From the NCBI RefSeq assembly GCF_000717715.1, contig NZ_JOAI01000036.1, forward strand, positions 22,769-86,768: 64,000 nucleotides of DNA. Reading direction: 5' to 3'. Below are positions 16,440 to 24,269 of the stretch, piece after piece. Position numbers and translations under genes: made by a program. The DNA comes from Streptomyces sp. NRRL B-24484 (GTDB taxonomy: Bacteria; Actinomycetota; Actinomycetes; Streptomycetales; Streptomycetaceae). The notes below the pieces were generated by a model. It saw only the letters and a program-made list of their open reading frames with translations. It was not told the origin of the DNA and made no database searches. Position 1 is the first letter of the stretch. Every line of letters begins with the position of its first letter.

Positions 16440-19415
16440 ATGGAGCTTCACGGGACGGCCTCGGCCGATGCGCTGCGCTTCCAGGTGCTCGGCCCCGTCC
16501 AGGCCTGGCGCGGGGAGGAGCAGCTCGCGCTGGGTTCGCCGCAGCAGCAGGCGGTACTGGCGGCCCTGCTGCTCAACCGGGGCCGACCGGTGACCACCGA
16601 CGACCTGGTGGACGGCATCTGGGGCGACCGTACTCCGCCGCAGGCGGTGGCCGCGCTCCGCACGTACATTTCACGCCTGCGGTCGGTCATCGAGCCCAAC
16701 CGGGCCGTACGCAAACCGGCCGAGATTCTGGTCTCGGTCAGTGACGGCTACGCGCTGCGCATCCCGGACGGCTCGCTCGACCTCGCCGCCTTCGAAAGCC
16801 GGGTCGCGCAGGCCGCCGACGCCCGGGCCGGCGGCGACTTCCGCACCTCCCACGAATCGCTGCTGGCGGCGCTCGCCCTGTGGCGCGGCAGACCGCTGCC
16901 GGGCATCCCCGGCCCCTATGCGGAGACCCAGCGCACCCGGCTGTCCGAGCGGCAGCTCACCGTGGCGGAGGAGCGCTGCGCGACCGCGCTCGAAGTCGGT
17001 CTGCACGCGGAGGTGGTGTCCGAACTCAGCGCACTCGCCGCGGCGCACCCGCTGCGCGAGCGGCTGCGCGAGCTGCTGATGCTCGCCCTGTACCGGTGCG
17101 GTCGACAGGCCGAGTCGCTCGGCGTCTACGCGGACACCCGCAAACTGCTCATTGACGAGCTCGGCGTGGAGCCCGGCAGCGGTCTCGCCGCCATGCACGC
17201 CCGGATCCTGGCCGGCGACCCCGCGCTGATGCCCGCCACGGTCACGGTCGCTCCGCCCGCCGACGAGGAGCCGTCGTCCTTCGTCCCGCCCGCCCAGCTT
17301 CCGGCCGACGTCTCGGACTTCAGTGGCCGCAGCAAGATCGTCAACGAGTTGCGGGACGTGCTGCGCGGCGGCTCCGGCCAGGCCGTGGTGGTCACCTCGC
17401 TGGCCGGCATCGGCGGCGTCGGCAAGACGACCCTCGCGGTCCACGTCGCGCACAGCCTGCGCCCGGACTTCCCGGACGGCCAGCTGTACGTGGACCTGCG
17501 CGGCGCCGGCGCCTCGCCCGCCGATCCGGCCGTGGTGCTCGGCGACTTCCTGCACGCGCTGGGTGCGTCCGACACGCCCGACTCGCTCGATCAGCGTTCG
17601 GCCCTCTACCGCTCGCTGCTGGCCGACAAGCGGATGCTGATCCTGCTCGACAACGCCAGGGACGCACGGCAGTTGACGCCGCTGATCCCCGGTGTCTCCG
17701 GCAACGCCGTCATGGTGACCAGCCGTTCGCGGCTGGCCGAGATCCCCGGTGCCCACCTGGTGGACATCGAGGAACTCAGCCCGGACGAGGCGCTGGCGCT
17801 GTTCTCCGCGATCGTCGGCCACGACCGGGTGGCGGCCGAACCGGCGGCCGCGCTGGCCGTGGTGACCGCCTGCGGCTTCCTGCCGCTCGCGGTCCGCATC
17901 GCCGCCGCCCGGCTGGCCAGCCGTCCGCGGTGGAGCGTCTCCGACCTGGCCCGTCGGTTAGCCGACCAGCGCAACCGCCTCCAGGAGCTCCAGCTCGGCA
18001 ACCTCGCGGTGGAGACCACCATCGGCCTCGGCTACGCCCAGTTGCAGCCGGACGAGGCCCGGGCCTTCCGTCTGCTCTCCGTGGTGGACTCGCCGGACCT
18101 GCCGCTGCCGGCCGTGGCCGCGCTGCTCGGCACCGACGAGCAGACCGCGGAGGACCTCGCCGAGGCACTGGTCGAGGCCAACATGCTGGAGTGCTTCACA
18201 CCGGGCCGGTACCGCTATCACGACCTGCTCCGGCTGTTCGCACAGCGGCAGAACGAGAAGCTCGGTGACACCGACGCCCAGCAGGCTTCCCTGGCGCGCC
18301 TGTTGGACCTCCTGCTGGCCAGCCTGCAGAACGCCGCCCAGGTCATTGAGCCGGACGACGAGCTGACCGAGCTGCTGCACGAGCCGTCCGTACCCGGCCT
18401 GCGGATGGACGACAGCGCCTCGGCCCGGGAGTGGCTGCGCACCGAACTGGCCCTGGTGTTGAGTGCGGTGGAGACGGCCGTTCAGCAGCCGGCCGAGCTG
18501 CTGCGGCCCGGGGTCGACCTGGTGCTCGTGCTGCGCGCCCTGACCGAGGACCCTACCCTCGGGCTGCGGATCGCCGAGGCGCTGCGCACGGCGGACGGGC
18601 ACGCCCTCGCGTACGGGGACACCGATGCCCTGGCGCGTATCCGCTATGCGCTGGGGCACCTCCGGCTGATGGCGGGTGAACTCGCCGACGCCGAGTCCTC
18701 ACTGCGCCGGAGCCTGGCGCTGCAGGACCCCGATGCCCTCACCCACCTGCGGATCTCGGTGGCCAACGACCTCGCCGTGGTGCTGATCCAGGCCGGCCGC
18801 CCGGCCGAGGCACTGCCGTTCTACCAACAGGCGCACGCGATCAGCCGTGCCCTGGGCGCCGCGGTCGGCGAGGCCCGCCTGCTGGCGAACATGGCACGGG
18901 CGTACGTGGGGCTGGACCGGCACGAGGAGGCGGTGGAGTCCGCCCGGGCGGCGGTCATGGCCGCCCGGACCTCCGGCAACACGCCCTGCCTGGCGGACAC
19001 TCTCTACCAACTCGGCGTGGTGCTGCGGGCAACCGGTTCGACGGCCGAGGCGGCCGAGCACCTGCGCGAGGCGCACGGGCTGTACCAGTCCCAGCAGTAC
19101 CGCTTCTGGGAGGGCTACTCGCTGGCCCGGCTGGCGGCCTGTCTGGTGGACGAGGCGCAGTACTCGGAGGCGGCCGCCGCGGCCGGGGAGTCGCTGTCGA
19201 TCGCGCAGGAGATCGACGCCGCCTACTGCCAGGGCCTGGCCAACGCCGCGCTGGGCGAGGCGCTCCTGGAGCTGGGGCAGCCCGCTCGCGGGCTGGCCTG
19301 TCTCCAGGAGGCGCACTCGGTCTTCAGCCGGCTCGGTGTGCCCGAGGCCCAGCCCGTGCGGGACCTCATCGTGGTGCAGGAGCACACCGAGCCCTTCTCT
19401 CCCCCCGCGCCGTAG
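16440..19415 (+). CDS. AfsR-type SARP regulator with NB-ARC ATPase and TPR repeats
   Basis: This 991-residue protein has the AfsR/SARP architecture. An OmpR-like winged-helix DNA-binding domain (about 10-100) is followed by the bacterial transcriptional activation domain (about 105-250, ending VYADTRKLLIDELGVEPG), a linker, an NB-ARC ATPase with P-loop AGIGGVGKTTLAVH near 322-335 and LILLDNARDARQL as Walker B, and TPR-like helices from about 620 to the C-terminus. Such proteins activate secondary-metabolite genes and are gated by nucleotide and often by phosphorylation. The ATG at 16440 follows GGGGGAGGAC. It faces the 66-residue peptide gene across a 208-base region, making that gene a candidate target. 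AfsR itself has this size, but synteny is not decisive. Confidence 0.93.
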   Translation: MELHGTASADALRFQVLGPVQAWRGEEQLALGSPQQQAVLAALLLNRGRPVTTDDLVDGIWGDRTPPQAVAALRTYISRLRSVIEPNRAVRKPAEILVSVSDGYALRIPDGSLDLAAFESRVAQAADARAGGDFRTSHESLLAALALWRGRPLPGIPGPYAETQRTRLSERQLTVAEERCATALEVGLHAEVVSELSALAAAHPLRERLRELLMLALYRCGRQAESLGVYADTRKLLIDELGVEPGSGLAAMHARILAGDPALMPATVTVAPPADEEPSSFVPPAQLPADVSDFSGRSKIVNELRDVLRGGSGQAVVVTSLAGIGGVGKTTLAVHVAHSLRPDFPDGQLYVDLRGAGASPADPAVVLGDFLHALGASDTPDSLDQRSALYRSLLADKRMLILLDNARDARQLTPLIPGVSGNAVMVTSRSRLAEIPGAHLVDIEELSPDEALALFSAIVGHDRVAAEPAAALAVVTACGFLPLAVRIAAARLASRPRWSVSDLARRLADQRNRLQELQLGNLAVETTIGLGYAQLQPDEARAFRLLSVVDSPDLPLPAVAALLGTDEQTAEDLAEALVEANMLECFTPGRYRYHDLLRLFAQRQNEKLGDTDAQQASLARLLDLLLASLQNAAQVIEPDDELTELLHEPSVPGLRMDDSASAREWLRTELALVLSAVETAVQQPAELLRPGVDLVLVLRALTEDPTLGLRIAEALRTADGHALAYGDTDALARIRYALGHLRLMAGELADAESSLRRSLALQDPDALTHLRISVANDLAVVLIQAGRPAEALPFYQQAHAISRALGAAVGEARLLANMARAYVGLDRHEEAVESARAAVMAARTSGNTPCLADTLYQLGVVLRATGSTAEAAEHLREAHGLYQSQQYRFWEGYSLARLAACLVDEAQYSEAAAAAGESLSIAQEIDAAYCQGLANAALGEALLELGQPARGLACLQEAHSVFSRLGVPEAQPVRDLIVVQEHTEPFSPPAP

Positions 19416-19464
19416 GCCGTCCGTCCCCCCGACGGGCGGCCCCTCCCCCTTGGGGCGCCGGCGC

Positions 19465-19488
19465 TCCCGCAGCCCCCCGGCTGCGGGA
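19465..19488 (+). terminator. Terminator hairpin after the SARP gene
   Basis: A perfect 10-bp stem (TCCCGCAGCC and its complement) with a CCCC loop lies 50 bases past the SARP stop. Confidence 0.75.
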
Positions 19489-19547
19489 ACGCTTTGACGC
19501 TTCCCCGGCGCTGAGAACACTCTGGCAGTCACCGATTGACGTTCGAT

Positions 19548-19703
19548 AAACGCCCAGATGCAGGGCGTTTCCGCAGGTCAGAACAGTTGTCCGGCGCACG
19601 CCGACAACTGCACCACCCCGCTCCGCCCCGGTCTGCCCCCGCGCCCCGGGGCCGTTTCGTCCGAAACCCGGCCAACTGCGGCCGACTGCGGCGAGTTGGC
19701 CGG
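19548..19703 (+). ncRNA. Candidate structured RNA or leader upstream of the methyltransferase
   Basis: Four inverted repeats lie in 156 bases. AAACGCCC / GGGCGTTT spans 19548-19570. CAGTTGTC-c-GGC / GCC-GACAACTG spans 19584-19610. GTTTCG / CGAAAC spans 19654-19667. CCGGCCAACT / AGTTGGCCGG spans 19668-19703. No known riboswitch consensus was recognised. Strand is assigned from the downstream gene only. Operators for regulators are an alternative. Confidence 0.35.
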
Positions 19704-19838
19704 AAAGGGGCCCCACGGCGCAGTGGTCACGCTTATCCTCGAAGGCCAGCAGACACATCGACAAACCGACGCGGGGGCGGACACTGTGGCGGGCCTCGCC
19801 CCGCCGGGGAGCCAGGTGGAGAGAGAGGTGCCCAGGGC

Positions 19839-20561
19839 GTGACAACCGGACAGATCTCGGACCCGGCGCACGCCGGTCACCGGCGCCGTTCCGAACGGGC
19901 CCTGCAGGCCGTCGCCTTCGACGCGATCGGCCCGCGTTACGACGAGGTCTTCCCGGACCGCACCGGTCAGACCGCCTGCGGCGACTGGCTGCTCAACGAA
20001 CTCGCCCTCGGCGCCCGGGTGCTGGACGTCGGCTGCGGCACCGGCGAGCCGACCGCCCGCCAACTCGCGGACGGCGGGCTGCGGGTGACCGGCATCGACC
20101 TCTCGGACGGGATGCTGGAGGCCGCGCGGACGGCCGTGCCGGAGGCCGACCTGCACCGGATGGACATGTACGACCTGGCGACCCCGCGGGCCGCCGCGGC
20201 CTGGGGCGTGCCGGAACTCGGCCCGGACGCGGCCGGCTCCTTCGCCGCGGCCACCGCCTTCTTCTCGCTCGTCCTGCTGCCGCGGGCGGAGATCGCCGCG
20301 GTGCTCGGCCGGGTCCGCACCCTGCTGCGGCCGGGCGGGCTGCTGGCGCTCGGCATGGTCGAGGCGGACCTCGACGACGCGCCGCTGCCCTTCCTCGGCC
20401 GCGAACTGCGGATCAGCGGCTACCTCCGCGAGGAGCTGGTCCAGACGCTGTCCGCGGCCGGCTTCGAGGTCGAGGCCTGCACCGGCCACCCGTACGCCCC
20501 CGCGTCGACCGCCCTGCCGCCGGAGGAACAGCTCTTCCTGCGCTGTCGGCGCACCACCTGA
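19839..20561 (+). CDS. Class I SAM-dependent methyltransferase
   Basis: This 240-residue methyltransferase has the Rossmann motif I VLDVGCGTGEPTARQLADG near residues 65-83, motif II GIDLSDGML and a late block RTLLRPGGLLALGMVEAD. An N-terminal FDAIGPRYDEVFPDR segment resembles UbiE/COQ5-like and small-molecule methyltransferases. The substrate is unknown. The GTG at 19839 follows GAGAGAGG at a slightly long spacing. The gene is preceded by a hairpin-rich non-coding stretch and followed after 48 bases by the SpoIIE-type regulator on the same strand, so the two may be co-transcribed. Confidence 0.85.
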   Translation: MTTGQISDPAHAGHRRRSERALQAVAFDAIGPRYDEVFPDRTGQTACGDWLLNELALGARVLDVGCGTGEPTARQLADGGLRVTGIDLSDGMLEAARTAVPEADLHRMDMYDLATPRAAAAWGVPELGPDAAGSFAAATAFFSLVLLPRAEIAAVLGRVRTLLRPGGLLALGMVEADLDDAPLPFLGRELRISGYLREELVQTLSAAGFEVEACTGHPYAPASTALPPEEQLFLRCRRTT

Positions 20562-20609
20562 GAGACCCGTCGGCCCGACCACCCTCGACATCTCAAGAAC
20601 GGGCAGCCC

Positions 20610-22397
20610 GTGCGCGACCACTCCTCGCCCCAGGCAGGGCGGCCGACCGCCGCCGTGCCGCTGGTCGGCGCCCAGCGCTCCGCACCGCAGCGGGACGACC
20701 GGCCCGGACTCGTCGAGCGGCTCGGGTACCTGGAGGCCGCCACCCGGCGGATCAACGGCTCACTGGACCTGCGCACCACCCTCCGCGACCTCGGCCGTTC
20801 GATCGTCCCGGCGCTGGCCGACGCGGCGGTGGTGCACCTGCGCGACCCGCTGCCCCCGGTGGAGCGCGACCCCGGGCCGCCCACCGCCCTGCGCCTCCAC
20901 CACGGCCACGGCACCCGGCTCGGCCGGCGCTCCCGGCAGTGCCGGCCGCTGCCCGGCGGCCCGCTCGCCCGGATGCTGGCGGGCCAGGCGCCGTGCGGGC
21001 CCGCGGTGCTCGGCACCCCCGCCGCCGACCGGCTGCGCCCGTTGCTCACCGAGCTGTACGGCGCCCGCACCCTCGGCCGGCTCGCCGCCGGGACGGCACT
21101 GCTGCTCCTGCCGCTGCGCGGGCGCAAGGCCGTGCTCGGCCTGCTGCTGCTGATCCGCCGCCCGGGCAAGGCCGGTCCGGCCCGCTTCGAACCCGCCGAC
21201 ACCGCGATGGCCCGCCACCTGGCCACCCAGGCCGGCCTCGCCGTGGACACCGCACTGCGCTACGCCCGGGAGTTCGAGACCGCCCGCGAGCTGCAGCGCC
21301 GGATGCTGCCGGCCCACCTGCCGCAGCCGCACGGGGTGCGGCTCGCCCACCGCTACCTGCCCGGCGAGCGCGGCGCCCAGGTCGGCGGCGACTGGTACGA
21401 CTCGGTCGAACTCCCCGGCAACCGGGTGGCGCTGATCGTCGGCGACGTGATGGGCCACTCGCTGACCTCCGCCGCCGTGATGGGCCAGCTGCGCACCAGC
21501 GCGCAGACCCTGGCCGGCCTCGACCTGCCGCCGCACGAGGTGCTCTACCACCTGGACGAACAGGCCCAGCACCTCGGCGCCGAACAGCACCTGGCCACCT
21601 GCGTCTACGCGGTCTACGACCCGATCGCCAACCGGGTCGTGGTCGCCAACGCCGGCCACGTGCCGCCGGTGCTGATCGGCCCGGACGGCACCGCCGAACT
21701 GCTCGACCTGCCGCCGGGCGCGCCGATCGGCGTCGGCGGCGTCGACTTCACCTCCACCGAACTCCCGGCGCCGCCCGGCTCGGCCCTGCTGCTCTTCACC
21801 GACGGGCTGGTGGAGAGCCGGCGCCGCTCGCTGGCGACCGGCCTGGAGCAGCTGCGCGCCCGGCTCGCCGCCGCCCACCGGCACTCCCCCGAGCACGTCT
21901 GCCAGGAGGCGCTGCGGGTGCTGCCGCCGGGCGAGCGCGCCGACGACATCGCCCTGCTCGCCGCGGCCTTCGACGGCATCCCTGCCGAGGACGTCTCCTA
22001 CTGGTACCTGCAGCCCCGGCACGAGACGCCGGGGCGGGCCCGGCGGCTCGCCGCGCACGCGCTGCGCCGCTGGGGGCTGGAGGAGCTGACGGAGACCACC
22101 GAGCTGATGGTCAGCGAGCTGGTCACCAACGCGATCCGGCACGCCACCCGGCCGGTGACGCTCCGCCTGGTGCGGACCTCACGACTGCGCTGCGAGGTCG
22201 GCGACGACAGCCCGGCCCTGCCCCGCGCCCGGCGTGCCGGGCCGGACGACGAGCACGGCCGCGGCCTGCAGATAGTCGCCCGGTGCGCCGACGACTGGGG
22301 CGCGACCCGGCTCGGCGCGGGCAAGGTGGTCTGGTTCGAGCAGCGCCTGCCGACCCGCTGCCGCGCCGTCCCGACCCAGGCCCGGGACACGCCCTGA
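20610..22397 (+). CDS. GAF - PP2C/SpoIIE phosphatase - HATPase regulator
   Basis: This 595-residue regulator has three domains. A GAF-like sensor region covers about 40-215. A SpoIIE/RsbU-type PP2C serine phosphatase covers about 225-440, with GAQVGGDWYDSVEL and VGDVMGHSLTSAAVMGQLR carrying metal-binding aspartates and FTDGLVESR near 400. A C-terminal RsbW-like ATPase domain covers about 465-585, with LMVSELVTNAIRHA (N-box) and EHGRGLQIV. Such proteins control anti-sigma/anti-anti-sigma switches in actinomycete stress and development. The GTG at 20610 has a weak ribosome-binding site, so coupling to the methyltransferase is possible. No sigma/anti-sigma partner is adjacent. Confidence 0.92.
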   Translation: MRDHSSPQAGRPTAAVPLVGAQRSAPQRDDRPGLVERLGYLEAATRRINGSLDLRTTLRDLGRSIVPALADAAVVHLRDPLPPVERDPGPPTALRLHHGHGTRLGRRSRQCRPLPGGPLARMLAGQAPCGPAVLGTPAADRLRPLLTELYGARTLGRLAAGTALLLLPLRGRKAVLGLLLLIRRPGKAGPARFEPADTAMARHLATQAGLAVDTALRYAREFETARELQRRMLPAHLPQPHGVRLAHRYLPGERGAQVGGDWYDSVELPGNRVALIVGDVMGHSLTSAAVMGQLRTSAQTLAGLDLPPHEVLYHLDEQAQHLGAEQHLATCVYAVYDPIANRVVVANAGHVPPVLIGPDGTAELLDLPPGAPIGVGGVDFTSTELPAPPGSALLLFTDGLVESRRRSLATGLEQLRARLAAAHRHSPEHVCQEALRVLPPGERADDIALLAAAFDGIPAEDVSYWYLQPRHETPGRARRLAAHALRRWGLEELTETTELMVSELVTNAIRHATRPVTLRLVRTSRLRCEVGDDSPALPRARRAGPDDEHGRGLQIVARCADDWGATRLGAGKVVWFEQRLPTRCRAVPTQARDTP

Positions 22398-22423
22398 CGG
22401 CCGCCCCCGGAGGTCGGGCCGAC

Positions 22424-22454
22424 CTGCCCGGGGCGCCCCCGGCCCCCCGGGCAG
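22424..22454. terminator. Bidirectional terminator hairpin
   Basis: A 10-bp perfect stem (CTGCCCGGGG and its complement) encloses an 11-base loop between the convergent SpoIIE-type and HNH genes. Confidence 0.7.
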
Positions 22455-22461
22455 CACCGTG

Positions 22462-23202
22462 CTAGGGCCGTTCGAACTCCGGGTGGGTCCGGACGAGTTC
22501 GTCGAGGGTGGCGGTCAGGTCGGGGCCGAGGACGGCGGCGGCCAGTGGCGGGGTGCGGCGCAGGGCGAGGACGGTGCGGAGCACGTCCGCGTGGTGCAGC
22601 AGCCGCAGCGAGTCCAGGTACTCGCGCTGCTCGGCGGCGCGGCCCGCGGCCCCGGCCGTGCGCCAGGCGGTGAGCAGCGACTTGACCACGGTGAACATCA
22701 TCCGGCGGCCGCGGACGAGCTCGGGGCGGGCGTTGAGGCCGAACACGTCGATGGTGGCCTCGCCCTTCGCGGTGAGCGGGTCGTAGGCGCCGGACTCCAG
22801 GTAGAGCACCAGGTGTTCGGCCGGGTCCTCGCGGGCCGGGTCGACCAGCAGGTGCTCGCCGGTGACGGGGTCGCAGGGGAAGCGGTCGCGCTTCTGGTTG
22901 CTGTTGCAGTGGGCGCAGGCGAGCAGGTGGTTCTGCCAGTCGAAGGTCCGCAGCGGGTCGCGGGCGATCGGCTCGAAGTGGTCGATGTCGGTGCCGAGGT
23001 TGTCCCCGCAGTACATGCACCGCTCCAGGCCGGGTGCCATCCGGCGGAGCATCAGGCGCAGTTGGGCCTTGGGCTGGCGGGCGGTGCGCCAGGCCGCGCG
23101 GCCGGCCGCGGTGGTCGGGCCTGCGGTGCGGATCGCGGCGGTGCGGCGGGCCAGTTCGGCGGCGAGGGCGGGGGCGAGCGGCGGCCGCTGCAGCGGGATC
23201 AC
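22462..23202 (-). CDS. HNH endonuclease, PtuB-like partner of AAA ATPase
   Basis: This 246-residue protein has a central HNH nuclease module. Zinc-type cysteine pairs C62-x2-C65 (RCMYCGDNL) and C96-x2-C99 (LACAHCNSNQK) flank the metal and catalytic segment DIDHFEPIARDP (Asp74-His75) and Asn91. This arrangement resembles HNH proteins paired with ATPases in Septu (PtuB) and some retron defence loci. The rest is helical and unassigned. The GTG start at 23202 overlaps the ATPase stop in a GTGA arrangement, so the pair is translationally coupled and probably forms a complex. A role in phage or foreign-DNA defence is inferred; a housekeeping DNA-repair role is possible. Confidence 0.88.
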   Translation of the reverse strand: MIPLQRPPLAPALAAELARRTAAIRTAGPTTAAGRAAWRTARQPKAQLRLMLRRMAPGLERCMYCGDNLGTDIDHFEPIARDPLRTFDWQNHLLACAHCNSNQKRDRFPCDPVTGEHLLVDPAREDPAEHLVLYLESGAYDPLTAKGEATIDVFGLNARPELVRGRRMMFTVVKSLLTAWRTAGAAGRAAEQREYLDSLRLLHHADVLRTVLALRRTPPLAAAVLGPDLTATLDELVRTHPEFERP

Positions 23203-24182
23203 GGCTGGTCGCCCAGCAGCCGGGCGGCGAGTTCGTCCGCGCGGGCGCCGAGGGAGCTGTTGAGCTTGGCGCCGAGGCGGCGGTAGGCGTCGAGTTCGGC
23301 GCTGGTGGCGCGGCCGCTGTAGAGCTTGCGCTCCAGCCGGACGAGCAGGCGGCGCTCGGCCTCGGCGGCGGCGGAGTAGGCGCTGGGCAGGCCGAAGAGT
23401 TCGGAGAGCGCGGTGTCGTCGCCGCTGCCGTACAGGACGCGCTGGTGCAGGTCCTCGTCGAGGACGCGGGGGGCTTCGGCGGTGCCGGGTGCGGCGAGGC
23501 GGACGAGGGTGCCGGGGTCGGCGGCCTGGCAGACGTACGGGCTGTGCGTGGCGACCAGGAACTGCGTCTGCGGGAAGCGCGTGGTGAGCCAGCCGCCGAT
23601 CTGCTGCTGCCGGACGGGGTGGAGGTGGAGGTCGACGTCGTCGATCAGTGCGATGCCGGGGCGCGGCACGGTGGTCGCGCCGTTCGCGGGCTCGGTGCGG
23701 GCGTCGCCGGCGAGGGTGCAGACGATCGCGGCGAGGGCGGCGGTGCCGCTGCCGAGGGCGGCGAGCGGGCGGGCCGGTCCGTCCGGCGGTGCGACCAGCG
23801 CGCGGCCGGGGTCGGTGATCCGCCAGCCGTCGGGGAGCGGGCCCTCGGCGAGCAGGGCGGCGGCGGCCGGAGTGAGGGTGGTGGGCGGGGTGCGGTCGGC
23901 GCCGAGGTGGTGGGCGCGGGGGCGGCCGGTGCGGGCCGGTTCGCCGGTACCGTCCCAGTGGCCGAGGCCGGGCAGGTCGACGGTGCCGGGGGCGCCGCCG
24001 GCCGGCTCGGGGCTGCCGGGGGCGCCGAGGGCGCGGGCGAGGGCCTGCAGCAGGGTGGTCTTGCCGGAGCCGTTCGGCCCGGCGAGGACGGTCCAGCCGG
24101 GGCCGGGGTCGACGGTGAGGTCGGCGGCGCGCGGGCCGTCGAAGCACCTGAGGCCGGTCACCCTGATCCGCGACACGTACAC
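23199..24182 (-). CDS. AAA/ABC-type ATPase (RecF/OLD-like, PtuA-like) coupled to HNH nuclease
   Basis: This 327-residue SMC/RecF/OLD-type ATPase is built as one ATPase domain. Walker A is GPNGSGKTT (35-43). A signature-like segment LGSGTAAL is near 143-150. Walker B is GIALIDDVDLHLHP (176-189), and the H-switch is LVATHSP with His213. The usual catalytic glutamate after the Walker B aspartate is Asp182 here. The C-terminal 90 residues are helical and charged. It is shorter than typical PtuA proteins (about 450-550 residues, from memory). The GTG at 24182 follows GGGGGTGG. It lies 87 bases downstream of oxyR on the same strand without an obvious terminator, so it may be read from the oxyR promoter. 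Confidence 0.88.
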   Translation of the reverse strand: MYVSRIRVTGLRCFDGPRAADLTVDPGPGWTVLAGPNGSGKTTLLQALARALGAPGSPEPAGGAPGTVDLPGLGHWDGTGEPARTGRPRAHHLGADRTPPTTLTPAAAALLAEGPLPDGWRITDPGRALVAPPDGPARPLAALGSGTAALAAIVCTLAGDARTEPANGATTVPRPGIALIDDVDLHLHPVRQQQIGGWLTTRFPQTQFLVATHSPYVCQAADPGTLVRLAAPGTAEAPRVLDEDLHQRVLYGSGDDTALSELFGLPSAYSAAAEAERRLLVRLERKLYSGRATSAELDAYRRLGAKLNSSLGARADELAARLLGDQP

Positions 24183-24269
24183 GCGCCCACCCCCTTCGTT
24201 CGGATCTTCGAGGGAGGTATGCCCAACGCGCCGTGCCGCGATGCCGACGGCGGTGCGTGGACGGCGGAG

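Larger units (their letters stand above)
19416..19838. other. 423-base intergenic region rich in inverted repeats
   Basis: This stretch holds the SARP terminator at 19465-19488, then four separate inverted repeats between 19548 and 19703 (listed as an RNA candidate), then the start region of the methyltransferase gene. I see no convincing protein-coding frame; the frames that cross it show no conserved motifs and no ribosome-binding site. Confidence 0.6.

Noticed and set aside
16253..16441. A 62-codon minus-strand frame in the promoter region of the SARP gene
   Set aside because: It would occupy the whole divergent control region, with low-GC codons unlike its neighbours and no ribosome-binding site.
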